Positions 1 to 7,283 of a DNA stretch of 64,000 nucleotides are shown one piece after another. Source of the DNA: Alistipes sp. (GTDB lineage: Bacteria > Bacteroidota > Bacteroidia > Bacteroidales > Rikenellaceae); contig JAGATC010000016.1 in the NCBI GenBank assembly GCA_017621455.1, positions 91,134 through 155,133 on the forward strand, in the 5' to 3' direction. Position 1 is the first letter of the stretch; every line of letters begins with the position of its first letter. The translations under genes and the position numbers were made by a program. Below the pieces are notes generated by a model, which worked only from the letters and a program-made list of their open reading frames with translations, was not told the origin of the DNA and made no database searches.

Positions 1-51
1 GGACGCCAAGGTCTCATCTGTGATTCCGTTTACAATGATTCCGTCTTTCAT
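1..51 (-). CDS. Partial unknown protein, N-terminal 17 residues
   Basis: An ATG on the minus strand at 51 opens a frame that runs off the window edge. It reads M-K-D-G-I-I-V-N-G-I-T-D-E-T-L-A-S. It starts 15 nt after the stop of the sigma factor gene, so the two are probably cotranscribed. In Bacteroidota a gene directly after a sigma factor is often an anti-sigma or accessory protein, but 17 residues do not allow a family to be named. Confidence 0.45.
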   Translation of the reverse strand, partial: MKDGIIVNGITDETLAS

Positions 52-66
52 ATCAAATACTCTTAA

Positions 67-615
67 TTACATTCTTTTATCAATCGCTATCTCCGTCAGC
101 GCCGCTATGGCCCTCTTCTTAATGTTGTAGAGGTTGGCTACCGTCACGCCCATCTCCTCGGCTACATCCTCCGGGGACTCATCGTCAAGAACAAGGCGCT
201 TGATTACAGTAACATAGCGTTCGTTAGCCATCTCGTCGAGCATGGTCTCAAGGTCCATGGCTGCCTCGTTCTTCTCATGGTCGTCGTAACGGCTGAGGCG
301 CTCTCTTTGATATAAAGGAGGCTCCTGCGATCGATCTTCTATCATTCGATTACGCTTTGCCACGAAAAAATGTATCGACACAATCTTCAGCCACTGGAAG
401 ATGGTGCTGCGACCCTCGAACTGGCGGAAGCGGCGAGCATCATCCTCCATAAGGTAGATGTATAGCTCGCTGATACACTCATCGTAGTTAACTTCGTAAG
501 AGAATACTCTGCGTATGACGCTCTTAAACAGTGGCTGACACTTCACAAAGAAGAAGTCGTAGGTCACCGTGTTGTCTCTGGCTATCAGAGCGTCTCTAAT
601 TTCAATATCAGTCAT
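67..615 (-). CDS. RNA polymerase sigma factor, sigma-70 family (ECF-like)
   Basis: A 182-residue protein with the two-domain layout of small sigma-70 factors. An N-terminal sigma2-like region (about residues 20-90) carries the aromatic segment IFQWLKIVSIHFF expected for -10 melting. The C-terminal sigma4-like helix-turn-helix (about 135-175) reads LDDESPEDVAEEMGVTVANLYNIKKRA. ATG 615 is preferred, because the frame upstream to 654 can only begin with GTG and would add a low-complexity Thr-rich leader. The sigma2 region is divergent, so the subfamily is uncertain. The target promoters cannot be inferred. It is the first gene of a unit that continues past the left edge. Confidence 0.85.
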   Translation of the reverse strand: MTDIEIRDALIARDNTVTYDFFFVKCQPLFKSVIRRVFSYEVNYDECISELYIYLMEDDARRFRQFEGRSTIFQWLKIVSIHFFVAKRNRMIEDRSQEPPLYQRERLSRYDDHEKNEAAMDLETMLDEMANERYVTVIKRLVLDDESPEDVAEEMGVTVANLYNIKKRAIAALTEIAIDKRM

Positions 616-763
616 TGTTGTTTGGGTTGTTGTGTGTGTTGGTGTGCCGCGCACACCATACGTTTATAATAGAGGTTTCTGCTCTCGATTTTCTATCACC
701 GAGGTGTGAAATTATCGAAACAGAAACCCCAAATCACTTTATGCGCATGCTACGCACGAGAGG

Positions 764-2071
764 TTAACTCTTTGACGTCATGATTTTTAGAATCATAGCA
801 TCAGTCTCACTCATAGCATCGCGACCAATGTCCGTAAGGTTACGGATAGAGCGGTCTACATCGTTGTCGATAATGCCCTCGACGCTCTTCACCCAGCGAC
901 CATTCATCGCCATAAGCGCCGATACTACAGCTGTGGATACGCCCGAGGCACACTTCATAGCGCACGATGGCTTAGCACCGTCACATATCATACCTGTGAG
1001 GTTGCCAATCATATTCTTTACGGCCTTAGTTACCTCGTCGTAGCCACCACCCATAAGGTAGGTGATACCGCACGATGAGCCTGTAGCAGCTACCACACAG
1101 CCACATAGCGCCGAGAGGCGTCCGAGGCTCTGTTTGATGTAGATTACGGTGAGGTGGCTAAGGATAAGCGAGCGCACCGTCTGCTCGTGGTTAGCACCCG
1201 TCTGCTCGGCGTATACTACCACGGGCACGGTCGAGGTAAGTCCCTGGTTACCACTACCCGAGTTACTCATAACAGGAATCATGGCGCCAGCCATACGCGC
1301 ATCACACGCCGCCGTTGTCATGCCCACAATCTGGCAGTGGAGCGTGTCGCCCATGATGTTACGCTCCGACTCCGAGCGCATGAGCTTACCTATAGAGTGG
1401 CCATACTCGCCCTTTAGCGACTCGTATGCAGCGTTCATATTCAGACGCTTAGCCTCGAGGATAAACTCCAACTCGTCGAGTGGTGCGGTCATAGCGAAGT
1501 CCCACACGCGACGTAGCGTAAGCTCGGGGTCGTTGTTAGCTGCGGGCGCAGCACCCTCCGCTGTTGCGGGGGCATCTGCCGAGAAGAGCACCTCGTCGTT
1601 ACGCTTAACGAGCACAAAGCGCGAGTGTCCGCCCGAGATGATGGCAAGGGCGGTGTCGTTGCCAGCCTTTACCTCCACCTCTATGTATAGCTTCTCCTGG
1701 ATGTTCTGTTTGAGGTCCACAGAGATACGCTTCTGGTCGATAAGGCGGCAGCCAGCCTCTACGGCAGCCTTGTCAGCATCCTTCAATACCTCGAGCTCAT
1801 ATTCGGACTTGCCCACGAGCGCACCGAGAGCCATGGCAATGGGTAGGCCTGTCATGCCAGTGCCAGGAATGCCTACGCCCATAGCATTCTTGAGGACGTT
1901 GGCGCTCAGGCGTGCCTCGATATGCTCGGGCTCACGGCCGAGTGTTTCGGTGGCCTTGGCTACGCATAGCGCTACGGCTATAGGCTCGGTACAGCCGATG
2001 GCGGGCACAATCTCACGGTTCATTAGGGCGATAATCTCGCGACGCTCCTGGTCGGTAAACATGCAGTTCAT
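764..2071 (-). CDS. cyuA: L-cysteine desulfidase / serine dehydratase alpha family protein (UPF0597, CyuA-like)
   Basis: The 435 residues match the length of the UPF0597 (YhaM/CyuA) family, whose E. coli member degrades cysteine to pyruvate, ammonia and sulfide with an oxygen-sensitive iron-sulfur cluster. Visible features are the N-terminal GCTEP motif (about residue 27), the central NSGSGNQGLTSTVPVV block, and the Cys-rich C-terminal motifs ALCGCVVAATGSSCG and MICDGAKPSCAMKCASG that should hold the cluster. The protein is cytosolic. M1 (MNCMF) and M4 (MFTDQ) are both possible starts. A promoter-like TTTG-N20-TACCTTCG lies about 50 nt upstream. Serine dehydratase activity is the main alternative. 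Confidence 0.85.
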   Translation of the reverse strand: MNCMFTDQERREIIALMNREIVPAIGCTEPIAVALCVAKATETLGREPEHIEARLSANVLKNAMGVGIPGTGMTGLPIAMALGALVGKSEYELEVLKDADKAAVEAGCRLIDQKRISVDLKQNIQEKLYIEVEVKAGNDTALAIISGGHSRFVLVKRNDEVLFSADAPATAEGAAPAANNDPELTLRRVWDFAMTAPLDELEFILEAKRLNMNAAYESLKGEYGHSIGKLMRSESERNIMGDTLHCQIVGMTTAACDARMAGAMIPVMSNSGSGNQGLTSTVPVVVYAEQTGANHEQTVRSLILSHLTVIYIKQSLGRLSALCGCVVAATGSSCGITYLMGGGYDEVTKAVKNMIGNLTGMICDGAKPSCAMKCASGVSTAVVSALMAMNGRWVKSVEGIIDNDVDRSIRNLTDIGRDAMSETDAMILKIMTSKS

Positions 2072-2119
2072 ATAGAGTAGTTTTTTAGGTTATTCTTTAG
2101 TAGTGAGTAAAATATCATA

Positions 2120-2151
2120 CGAAGGTAAGAATTTTTAGTGAGACATGCAAA
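2120..2151 (-). promoter_or_regulatory. Bacteroidota-type promoter for the cyuA-like gene
   Basis: On the minus strand TTTG (2151-2148) is followed after 20 nt by TACCTTCG (2127-2120), one mismatch from TAnnTTTG. It implies a 5' UTR of about 40 nt before ATG 2071. Confidence 0.5.
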
Positions 2152-2180
2152 TTTTGAGCAGACAACTTTAGTTAAGATGA

Positions 2181-2318
2181 AAGCGCAACGAGGAGCGTGA
2201 CGAAAAGGCGGAACTTGCCCGCGCCATGCGCGAGGAGGGCAAGACACTGCAACAGATAGCTGACGAGCTGGGGTATAAAAACCGCTCTTCGGTTTATACC
2301 CTATTGCAAGATGAATAA
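2181..2318 (+). pseudogene. Remnant of a helix-turn-helix DNA-binding protein (C-terminal 45 codons)
   Basis: An open frame bounded by TGA at 2178 and TAA at 2316 encodes a charged helix, then ARAMREEGKTLQQIADELG followed by YKNRSSVYTLLQDE. This is a convincing Hin/resolvase- or terminase-type HTH ending. There is no good start codon: only an internal ATG is present, and it would cut the first helix. I read it as the 3' end of a decayed gene, perhaps from a mobile element. It is followed at once by a perfect 16-bp hairpin. The parent family cannot be named. Confidence 0.5.
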
Positions 2319-2322
2319 TATG

Positions 2323-2359
2323 TTGTTTGTTGGAAAACATAGGGTTTTCCAACAAACAA
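2323..2359. repeat. Perfect 16-bp inverted repeat (hairpin)
   Basis: Arms 2323-2338 and 2344-2359 are exact reverse complements (core GTTTGTTGGAAAAC) around a 5-nt loop ATAGG. It begins just after the stop of the HTH remnant. It could be that gene's old terminator, though no T-run follows, or an end of a lost mobile element. Confidence 0.7.
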
Positions 2360-2449
2360 ACAAAACAAACACCACCACCTCCTCCTCCGCGGGGTTATAT
2401 CCCCGAGTGGGTATTTGAACGGAGCCGCAATGTGCCCGTGCTATCTCTT

Positions 2450-2614
2450 TGTCATCCTGAGCGGAGCGCCCCTCCCCTCTTTGTAATCCTGAGCGGAGTG
2501 CCCCTCCCCTTTGTCATCCTGAGCGGAGCATAGCGTAGTCGAAGGATCTGCCGAGAGCAAAGAGAAGAGAGATTCGCACTGATTACCAGATTCTTCACTT
2601 CATTCAGAATGACA
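2450..2614. repeat. GTCATCCTGAGCG palindromic repeat with two extra left arms
   Basis: A full palindromic copy (2512-2614) begins TGTCATCCTGAGCG and ends CATTCAGAATGACA, with GTCGAAGGATCTG and CAGATTCTTCAC as inner arms. Two further left arms lie just before it (about 2450-2467 and 2482-2500). Sequences of this type recur as dispersed intergenic repeats in many Bacteroidota and Firmicutes genomes. Related copies here are at 32299-32397 and, partial, at 21407-21445. Confidence 0.75.
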
Positions 2615-2691
2615 GAGAGAGAGCAGGGAGACAACACGGAAAACGCACTCCGCCCTCCCTGAAACCTCCCTGAAACCCTCCCCCACGACCT

Positions 2692-2821
2692 TAATTTCTT
2701 GTCAGAAGGGGTTAGACTTGGTCTATCACAAAAGAGGGTGTCGCAGGATAGTACAAAGACGTACAGCCTGCGACACTCTACTTTTAGTGATGGGCCGAGA
2801 ATGACCCCTTATCACAAGAAA
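2692..2821. repeat. Structured 3'-end element, copy A
   Basis: About 130 bp. The outer arms TAATTTCTTGT and ACAAGAAA pair. Inside is a 10-bp stem GTGTCGCAGG/CCTGCGACAC capped by GTAC-N6-GTAC. The right arm overlaps the end of the response-regulator gene and supplies its last codons (Phe-Leu-stop). Other copies are at 4972, 5103, 10265, 32508, 35432 and 35545. Confidence 0.75.
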
Positions 2822-3576
2822 GATAGCCAGCGCTTAAACTCCGGCACACGAGCCTTCGAGATAATTATACGCTCGGGGGTCTCGATAGTGAGGTTTAACG
2901 CGAGACGGCTACCAAACCATACGGCGATGTCTTTAACAGCACGGCGTGAGATAATAAACTGACGGTTAGCACGATAGAACTTTTCGGAGTCGAGCTGCTG
3001 TGTGAGTGTCTCAAGGGTCTTATCCACGGGGTATGTCTTACCATCGAGTGTGGTGAGAGTAACACGCTCGGCATAGGTGTAGAAGAAGGCTACATCCTCC
3101 ATGGCTACAGGGATAATCTTATCCTTATATCGCACAAGAAGCGTCTGCAGGGAGTCGTTATGCGCATCCGCCACCATCTTTGTCACGCGCTCACGACCCT
3201 CGTCACGCTCGCTGGAGGTAAGGCGCTGGAGCTTATCTAAGGCACGCTGCAAATCCTCCTCCTTGAAGGGCTTAAGTAGGTAGTCGATGCTATTTACCTT
3301 GAATGCCTCAAGGGCATACTCATCGTATGCCGTGGTAAAGATAATAGGGATGGCAATGTCTACGCTCTTGAATATACGGAAGGAGTCGCCATCGGCAAGG
3401 TGTATATCCATAAACACCACGTCGGCCTCTACCTCCGCCGAGAAGTACTCCACAGCCTCCTCCACCGACTCGAGCACGGTGAGCACCTCCACATCGGGAA
3501 CTATCGTTTTGAGCATGCTACGAAGATTTACCGCAGCGGCGGTCTCATCCTCTACGATGACTACCTTCTTAATCAT
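2812..3576 (-). CDS. LytTR-family response regulator
   Basis: A 254-residue cytosolic regulator. The receiver domain (1-118) has acidic residues E9-D10, phospho-acceptor D57 in VFMDIHL and the conserved Lys in LLKPF. A LytTR DNA-binding domain occupies about 150-250 (DKIIPVAMEDVAFFYTYAE, FYRANRQFIISRRAV). The start overlaps the stop of the upstream histidine kinase by 4 nt (ATGA), so the pair is translationally coupled and forms a LytS/LytR-type system. Its targets cannot be read from the sequence. The last residues SFL and the stop codon are contributed by a dispersed structured repeat (copy A), so the native C-terminus may have been altered. Confidence 0.92.
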   Translation of the reverse strand: MIKKVVIVEDETAAAVNLRSMLKTIVPDVEVLTVLESVEEAVEYFSAEVEADVVFMDIHLADGDSFRIFKSVDIAIPIIFTTAYDEYALEAFKVNSIDYLLKPFKEEDLQRALDKLQRLTSSERDEGRERVTKMVADAHNDSLQTLLVRYKDKIIPVAMEDVAFFYTYAERVTLTTLDGKTYPVDKTLETLTQQLDSEKFYRANRQFIISRRAVKDIAVWFGSRLALNLTIETPERIIISKARVPEFKRWLSFL

Positions 3577-4916
3577 TTCTTATCAGGTTTTTCCAGGGGC
3601 AGACGCACCATAAAGCGCTCTGCTTCGTTAATAATCTCTATGTCGCGGCCTGTGATTATCTGCCAGCGACTACGTAGGTTGTCCAAGCCGATGCCTGTCG
3701 AGGGCTCTACGTCGAGCTTGGGGTTCTTGCGGTTCTCTATCTCGAGCACACCCTCTGCCGTAGTACGTATGACTACTCGTAGGGGCGACTTAGTGGTTAT
3801 CGTGTTGTGCTTCACAGCGTTACCTATCAGCGGCTGCAGCGATAGTGCGGGCAGTGTCCACTCCTTGTACTTATCATCAATCTCGAAATCGAAGAATAGC
3901 TTGTCGGCATAGCGTATCTTGAATAGGTAGGCGTATGCCTCGGCAAACTCCAGCTCATCTTTGAGTGTTGTGGTGCTCGACTTACCATTCTGGATGATGT
4001 AGCGGAAGGTGTACGATAGCTGGTCGATATACTCCAACGAGCGCTGCTGGTCACTCTCGCGCACGAGCATCGCCAAGGAGTTCAGCGAGTTGAAGAAGAA
4101 GTGAGGGTTAATCTGCCCCACGAGCATGTTGTAGCGCGTAGATAGGTTCTCGTTTTTTAGTCGTTCGTTCTCCACAACGATGCTCTGCTGGTGGCGCATA
4201 AGCGTGTAGATGCGGGCATATAGCGCCGTTACCACAAGCGTGAATACGCACTTCGTAAGCACCACGATGTAGGTGCTGTCGTGCATATCGCTGCGGAAGA
4301 AGAAGTCGAGTTTCATGGTACCATGGTCGAACGACATCACCGGTGCAAAGTATATAGCCACGGCCGTTAGCGCCAATAGCAATACTACACGGCGCATAAG
4401 TTTCAACTTACGCTTTTGCTGCGAGACACCTCCCCAGGCGAGGATGAGAATCATCAGGAAGGCAACTGCTGCGTAGTAGAGTATCTGCCACACGAACTCC
4501 ACGGTGCGACTTGGGCGGTCGTAGATGGCATCGAAGTCGAAGGGATGACCATCGACGGTATATAGCTCATCGAGGCGTAGGTGCGGCTCCAGGCCACTAC
4601 TATTTGTCTCATGCTCAAAGGGTTCGCGCGTAGCGAAGGTTAGATGGTCGCCATCTTGGAGCTTATAGGAATGTATCTGCCATGCCGAGATGTAGACGCT
4701 ATCGCGCTGCTCGCAGTCGCATATAATATATCCATGCAGGTCGCGCTCGATGTGCAACACGCCAGAGTTGTGCTCACCCACAGGTTCACTCGCCATGCCT
4801 CGCTGGTCCATGCCATTTTCGGTGATTATGGGCATCAACAGGTACGAGAAGTTGATGACGAGGCTCAGCGCAATCGCCACCATGATATGGATGCTATATA
4901 GTCTAAACTTCTTCAT
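3573..4916 (-). CDS. LytS/YpdA-type sensor histidine kinase
   Basis: 447 residues. An N-terminal membrane anchor is followed by an extracytoplasmic segment of about 100 residues, then three hydrophobic helices (VWQILYYAAVAFLMILIL, VVLLLALTAVAIYF, VVLTKCVFTLVVTALYA). A His_kinase domain follows with its phospho-acceptor His in GQINPHFFFNSLNSL. The HATPase domain shows LQPLIGNAVKHN and TGIGLDNLRSRW. ATG 4916 (MKKFRLYS) is chosen because the upstream extension to 4961 is translated from repeat DNA (a 31-bp copy of the right end of element C) and is not conserved-looking. It is coupled to the LytTR regulator. The signal sensed is unknown. Confidence 0.9.
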   Translation of the reverse strand: MKKFRLYSIHIMVAIALSLVINFSYLLMPIITENGMDQRGMASEPVGEHNSGVLHIERDLHGYIICDCEQRDSVYISAWQIHSYKLQDGDHLTFATREPFEHETNSSGLEPHLRLDELYTVDGHPFDFDAIYDRPSRTVEFVWQILYYAAVAFLMILILAWGGVSQQKRKLKLMRRVVLLLALTAVAIYFAPVMSFDHGTMKLDFFFRSDMHDSTYIVVLTKCVFTLVVTALYARIYTLMRHQQSIVVENERLKNENLSTRYNMLVGQINPHFFFNSLNSLAMLVRESDQQRSLEYIDQLSYTFRYIIQNGKSSTTTLKDELEFAEAYAYLFKIRYADKLFFDFEIDDKYKEWTLPALSLQPLIGNAVKHNTITTKSPLRVVIRTTAEGVLEIENRKNPKLDVEPSTGIGLDNLRSRWQIITGRDIEIINEAERFMVRLPLEKPDKK

Positions 4917-4930
4917 AGGCAGATAGTTAG

Positions 4931-4966
4931 TAGTTAGCGGCAGTAGATAATGCTTTATCACAATTA
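4931..4966. repeat. Truncated right end of the structured 3'-end element
   Basis: GTTAGCGGCAGTAGATAATG followed by CTTTATCACAA repeats the right end of copy C (about 5197-5227) with one difference. It lies just upstream of the histidine kinase start. A left arm and inner stem are missing. Confidence 0.65.
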
Positions 4967-4971
4967 AGAAC

Positions 4972-5101
4972 CCAATTTGTTGTCAGAAGGGGGTAGATGT
5001 GGTGTCAAGTGAGATTGACACGGATGGGACATACTTGACGTATTTCCCATTCGGGGCAATGAGCTTGGTGCCGCAGATGCCCCCCTTACCACGACAAAGA
5101 A
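4972..5101. repeat. Structured 3'-end element, copy B
   Basis: The outer arms (AATTTGTTGTCAGAAGGGGG and CCCCCTTACCACGACAAAG) pair imperfectly. The inner hairpin is GGATGGGA-CA-TAC-TTGAC-GTA-TT-TCCCATTC. It belongs to the same subtype as copies E and F and is tandem with copy C. Confidence 0.7.
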
Positions 5102-5102
5102 C

Positions 5103-5234
5103 CCAATTTGTTGTCAGAAGGTATTAGATACAACGCTCGGTGAATTTCGAGGCGATGGGCTGTACTATAGCGTACTGCCCATTGCTGAGATAATTCGTTA
5201 GCGGCAGTAGATAATGCCTTATCACAACAAATTA
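5103..5234. repeat. Structured 3'-end element, copy C
   Basis: The outer arms AATTTGTTGT and ACAACAAATT pair. Compared with copies A, E and F, the C-to-G change in the left arm is matched by G-to-C in the right arm, so pairing is kept. The inner hairpin is GCGATGGGC/GCCCATTGC with a GTAC-N6-GTAC cap. The right arm contains the TAA stop of the carbonic anhydrase gene. Confidence 0.75.
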
Positions 5235-5756
5235 CTCGTACCAAGAGGCATACTTACGATAGTCACGTGCCGTACGCTTGATAATCTCCTCACGCTGCTC
5301 GGGGGTTACGTCCTTAACCTTCTTGGCAGGGACTCCAGCATACATCGAGAAGGGCTCGAGCTTTTGGTTTGAGAGCACCAAGGCGTTAGCCGCAACGATA
5401 CATCCTGTGCCCACTACAGCATTGTCGAGGATGGTTGCGCCCATGCCGATGAGGCAGTCGTCCTCGATGATAGCGCCGTGGATTATGGCGTTGTGACCTA
5501 CCGACACGTAGTTGCCGATATGTGTCTGTGAGGGGTGCTTCGAGCCATCGTAGAGGGTGTGGATAACCACGCCATCCTGGATGTTAGTGTGGTCGCCAAT
5601 GGTTATGGCGTTGACATCGCCACGCAGCACGGCGTTGTACCATATCGAGCAGTTCTCACCAATCTTAACGTTACCTATGATGGTTGCGTTCTCCGCCAAC
5701 CATGTGTCGTTACCAATCTCGGGCGTATAGCCACGTACTTCTCTTATAAGTGCCAT
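5232..5756 (-). CDS. Gamma-carbonic anhydrase family protein (left-handed beta-helix)
   Basis: 174 residues, a usual length for the YrdA/CaiE/PaaY group. Hexapeptide repeats run through about residues 15-150 (IGNVKIGENCSIWYNAVLRG, IGDHTNIQDGVVIH, IGMGATILDNAVVG). The three metal-binding His are expected in DGVVIHT, VSVGHNAIIHG and nearby. Family members are cytosolic trimers with zinc or iron; some hydrate CO2 and others lack the activity. It is the last gene of a six-gene operon, 16 nt after mazG. Its stop codon is the first base triplet of structured element C. Confidence 0.88.
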   Translation of the reverse strand: MALIREVRGYTPEIGNDTWLAENATIIGNVKIGENCSIWYNAVLRGDVNAITIGDHTNIQDGVVIHTLYDGSKHPSQTHIGNYVSVGHNAIIHGAIIEDDCLIGMGATILDNAVVGTGCIVAANALVLSNQKLEPFSMYAGVPAKKVKDVTPEQREEIIKRTARDYRKYASWYE

Positions 5757-5772
5757 AAAAGTGTTATGTTAT

Positions 5773-6558
5773 TTATTTGTTTTCCAATGCTTTAGCCTCA
5801 TCCCATAGGGCATCCATCTCGGCGAGGGTCATATCGTGCAGCGAGCGTCCCTGCTCCTCGGCGCGGCTCTCTACGTGGTTGAAGCGGCGTATAAACTTCT
5901 TATTTGTGCGCTCTAACGCCCCCTCGGGGTCGATGCCATAGAGGCGACAGGCGTTGATGAGGGCAAAGAAGAGGTCGCCCATCTCGTCGGTTAGGCGCTC
6001 CTGATCCTTAGCCTCAAGCTCGGCATCCACCTCCATAAGCTCCTCCTTGACCTTATCCCACACATCCTCCTTTTTCTCCCAGTCGAAGCCCGTAGCTGCT
6101 GCCTTTTCGCCAATGCGGTAGGCCTTGACCATGGCGGGGAGCGATACGGGAACACCGCCCAGCGTGCCACTCTTACGCTTCTTCTTACGCAGCTTGAGTG
6201 CCTCCCAGTTCTGCTTCACCTCTTCGGGCGTATCGGCATGGATGTCGCCATAGACGTGCGGATGGCGGTATATCAGCTTGTCGCACACGGCATTAGCTAC
6301 ATCGGTATAGTTGAACGCACCCTGCTCATCGCCCAACTTCGAGTAGAAGACGACGTGCAGCAGCAGGTCGCCAAGCTCCTCCTTTATGCCCTCCATATTC
6401 TTGTCGGTGATGGCATCTGCCAACTCGTAGGTCTCCTCAATGGTGTTGTTACGTAGCGAGTCGAATGTCTGCTCCCTATCCCATGGGCACTCGGCGCGTA
6501 GCTTGTCCATAACGTCGAGTAGGCGCGATGTTGCCAACTCGGCCTCTTTTCTATTCAT
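5773..6558 (-). CDS. mazG: Nucleoside triphosphate pyrophosphohydrolase MazG
   Basis: A full-length, two-domain MazG of 261 residues. The first domain carries LRAECPWDREQTFDSLRNNT and the metal-binding EETYELADAI and EELGDLLLHVVFYSKLG. The second repeats the pattern (EELMEVDAELE, DEMGDLFFALINACRLY). The enzyme hydrolyses NTPs to NMP and pyrophosphate, and in other bacteria clears damaged nucleotides and modulates the stringent response. ATG 6558 is chosen over GTG 6564. It sits 8 nt after the glycosyltransferase stop within the operon. Confidence 0.93.
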   Translation of the reverse strand: MNRKEAELATSRLLDVMDKLRAECPWDREQTFDSLRNNTIEETYELADAITDKNMEGIKEELGDLLLHVVFYSKLGDEQGAFNYTDVANAVCDKLIYRHPHVYGDIHADTPEEVKQNWEALKLRKKKRKSGTLGGVPVSLPAMVKAYRIGEKAAATGFDWEKKEDVWDKVKEELMEVDAELEAKDQERLTDEMGDLFFALINACRLYGIDPEGALERTNKKFIRRFNHVESRAEEQGRSLHDMTLAEMDALWDEAKALENK

Positions 6559-6566
6559 AGTCACTC

Positions 6567-7283
6567 CTATTTTTTGCGTTTAATCGTTCTAAATGGTAGC
6601 TTCAGCACTCCGAAGAATGCCTCGCCGAATATGCCTGACGACATCTTAGATGTGCCCTCTACCCTATCAATAAAGATAATCGACACCTCGCCAATGTCGT
6701 AGCCAAGCCTCCATGCCGTGTACTTCATCTCTATCTGGAAGCCGTAGCCGTTCATCTTGACGCGGTCGAAGTCTATGGCGTCGAGCACCTCACGTCTGTA
6801 GCCCACAAATCCCGCCGTGGCATCACATACGGGCATGCGCGTGACGATACGCACATACTTCGAGGCGAAGTAGGACATCAAGAGGCGTCCCATGGGCCAG
6901 TTCACCACGTTCACACCCTTAGAGTAGCGCGAGCCTATAGCCACATCCCTATCTTCGAGCATGGCATCGAGGCGTGTGAGGTCGTCGGGGTTGTGCGAGA
7001 AGTCGCAGTCCATCTCAAAGACACGGTCGTAGCCACGCTCCAAAGCGAACTTAAAGCCCGCAATGTATGCTGTGCCGAGGCCGAGCTTACCCTCACGCTC
7101 TATGATATGTAGGCGCTCCGTAAACTCCTTCTGCTCTATCTTTACGAGGTCAGCAGTACCATCGGGTGAGCCATCGTCGACGATAAGCAGGTCGAAACCT
7201 AACGGGTCACTCATCACACGGTGAATCATGCGCACGATGTTCTCACGCTCGTTGTAGGTGGGTATGATTATCAGTCGTCTCAT
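6567..7283 (-). CDS. Polyprenol monophosphomannose synthase-like GT2 glycosyltransferase
   Basis: A 238-residue soluble GT2 enzyme similar to Dpm1. The GT-A core shows IIPTYNERENI at the N-terminus, VDDGSPDGTADLV, and the DxD-type metal site in EMDCDFSHNP. GSRYSKG and GYRREVLDAI follow, as in dolichol/polyprenol phosphate mannosyltransferases. It should transfer a sugar from a nucleotide donor to a polyprenyl phosphate at the membrane. The start overlaps the stop of the upstream GT2 gene by one base (TAATG), so translation is coupled. The exact sugar is not determined. Confidence 0.9.
   Translation of the reverse strand: MRRLIIIPTYNERENIVRMIHRVMSDPLGFDLLIVDDGSPDGTADLVKIEQKEFTERLHIIEREGKLGLGTAYIAGFKFALERGYDRVFEMDCDFSHNPDDLTRLDAMLEDRDVAIGSRYSKGVNVVNWPMGRLLMSYFASKYVRIVTRMPVCDATAGFVGYRREVLDAIDFDRVKMNGYGFQIEMKYTAWRLGYDIGEVSIIFIDRVEGTSKMSSGIFGEAFFGVLKLPFRTIKRKK

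Noticed and set aside
1149..2075. 308-codon open frame on the plus strand
   Set aside because: It is antisense to the whole cyuA-like gene, is Ser/Arg-rich as expected of a shadow frame, and has no promoter.
2385..2430. Possible tRNA T-arm (GTTCAAATACC on the minus strand)
   Set aside because: No acceptor stem, anticodon arm or D-arm could be paired around it. I found no tRNA or rRNA in the window.
2327..2533. Open frame containing a CHPERSA-like peptide
   Set aside because: It is a translation of the GTCATCCTGAGCG repeat and a Pro-coding tract; such peptides are a common annotation artefact.
3917..4961. Longer N-terminus of the histidine kinase starting at 4961
   Set aside because: The added 15 residues are encoded by a fragment of the structured repeat; MKKFRLYS at 4916 is a normal start.
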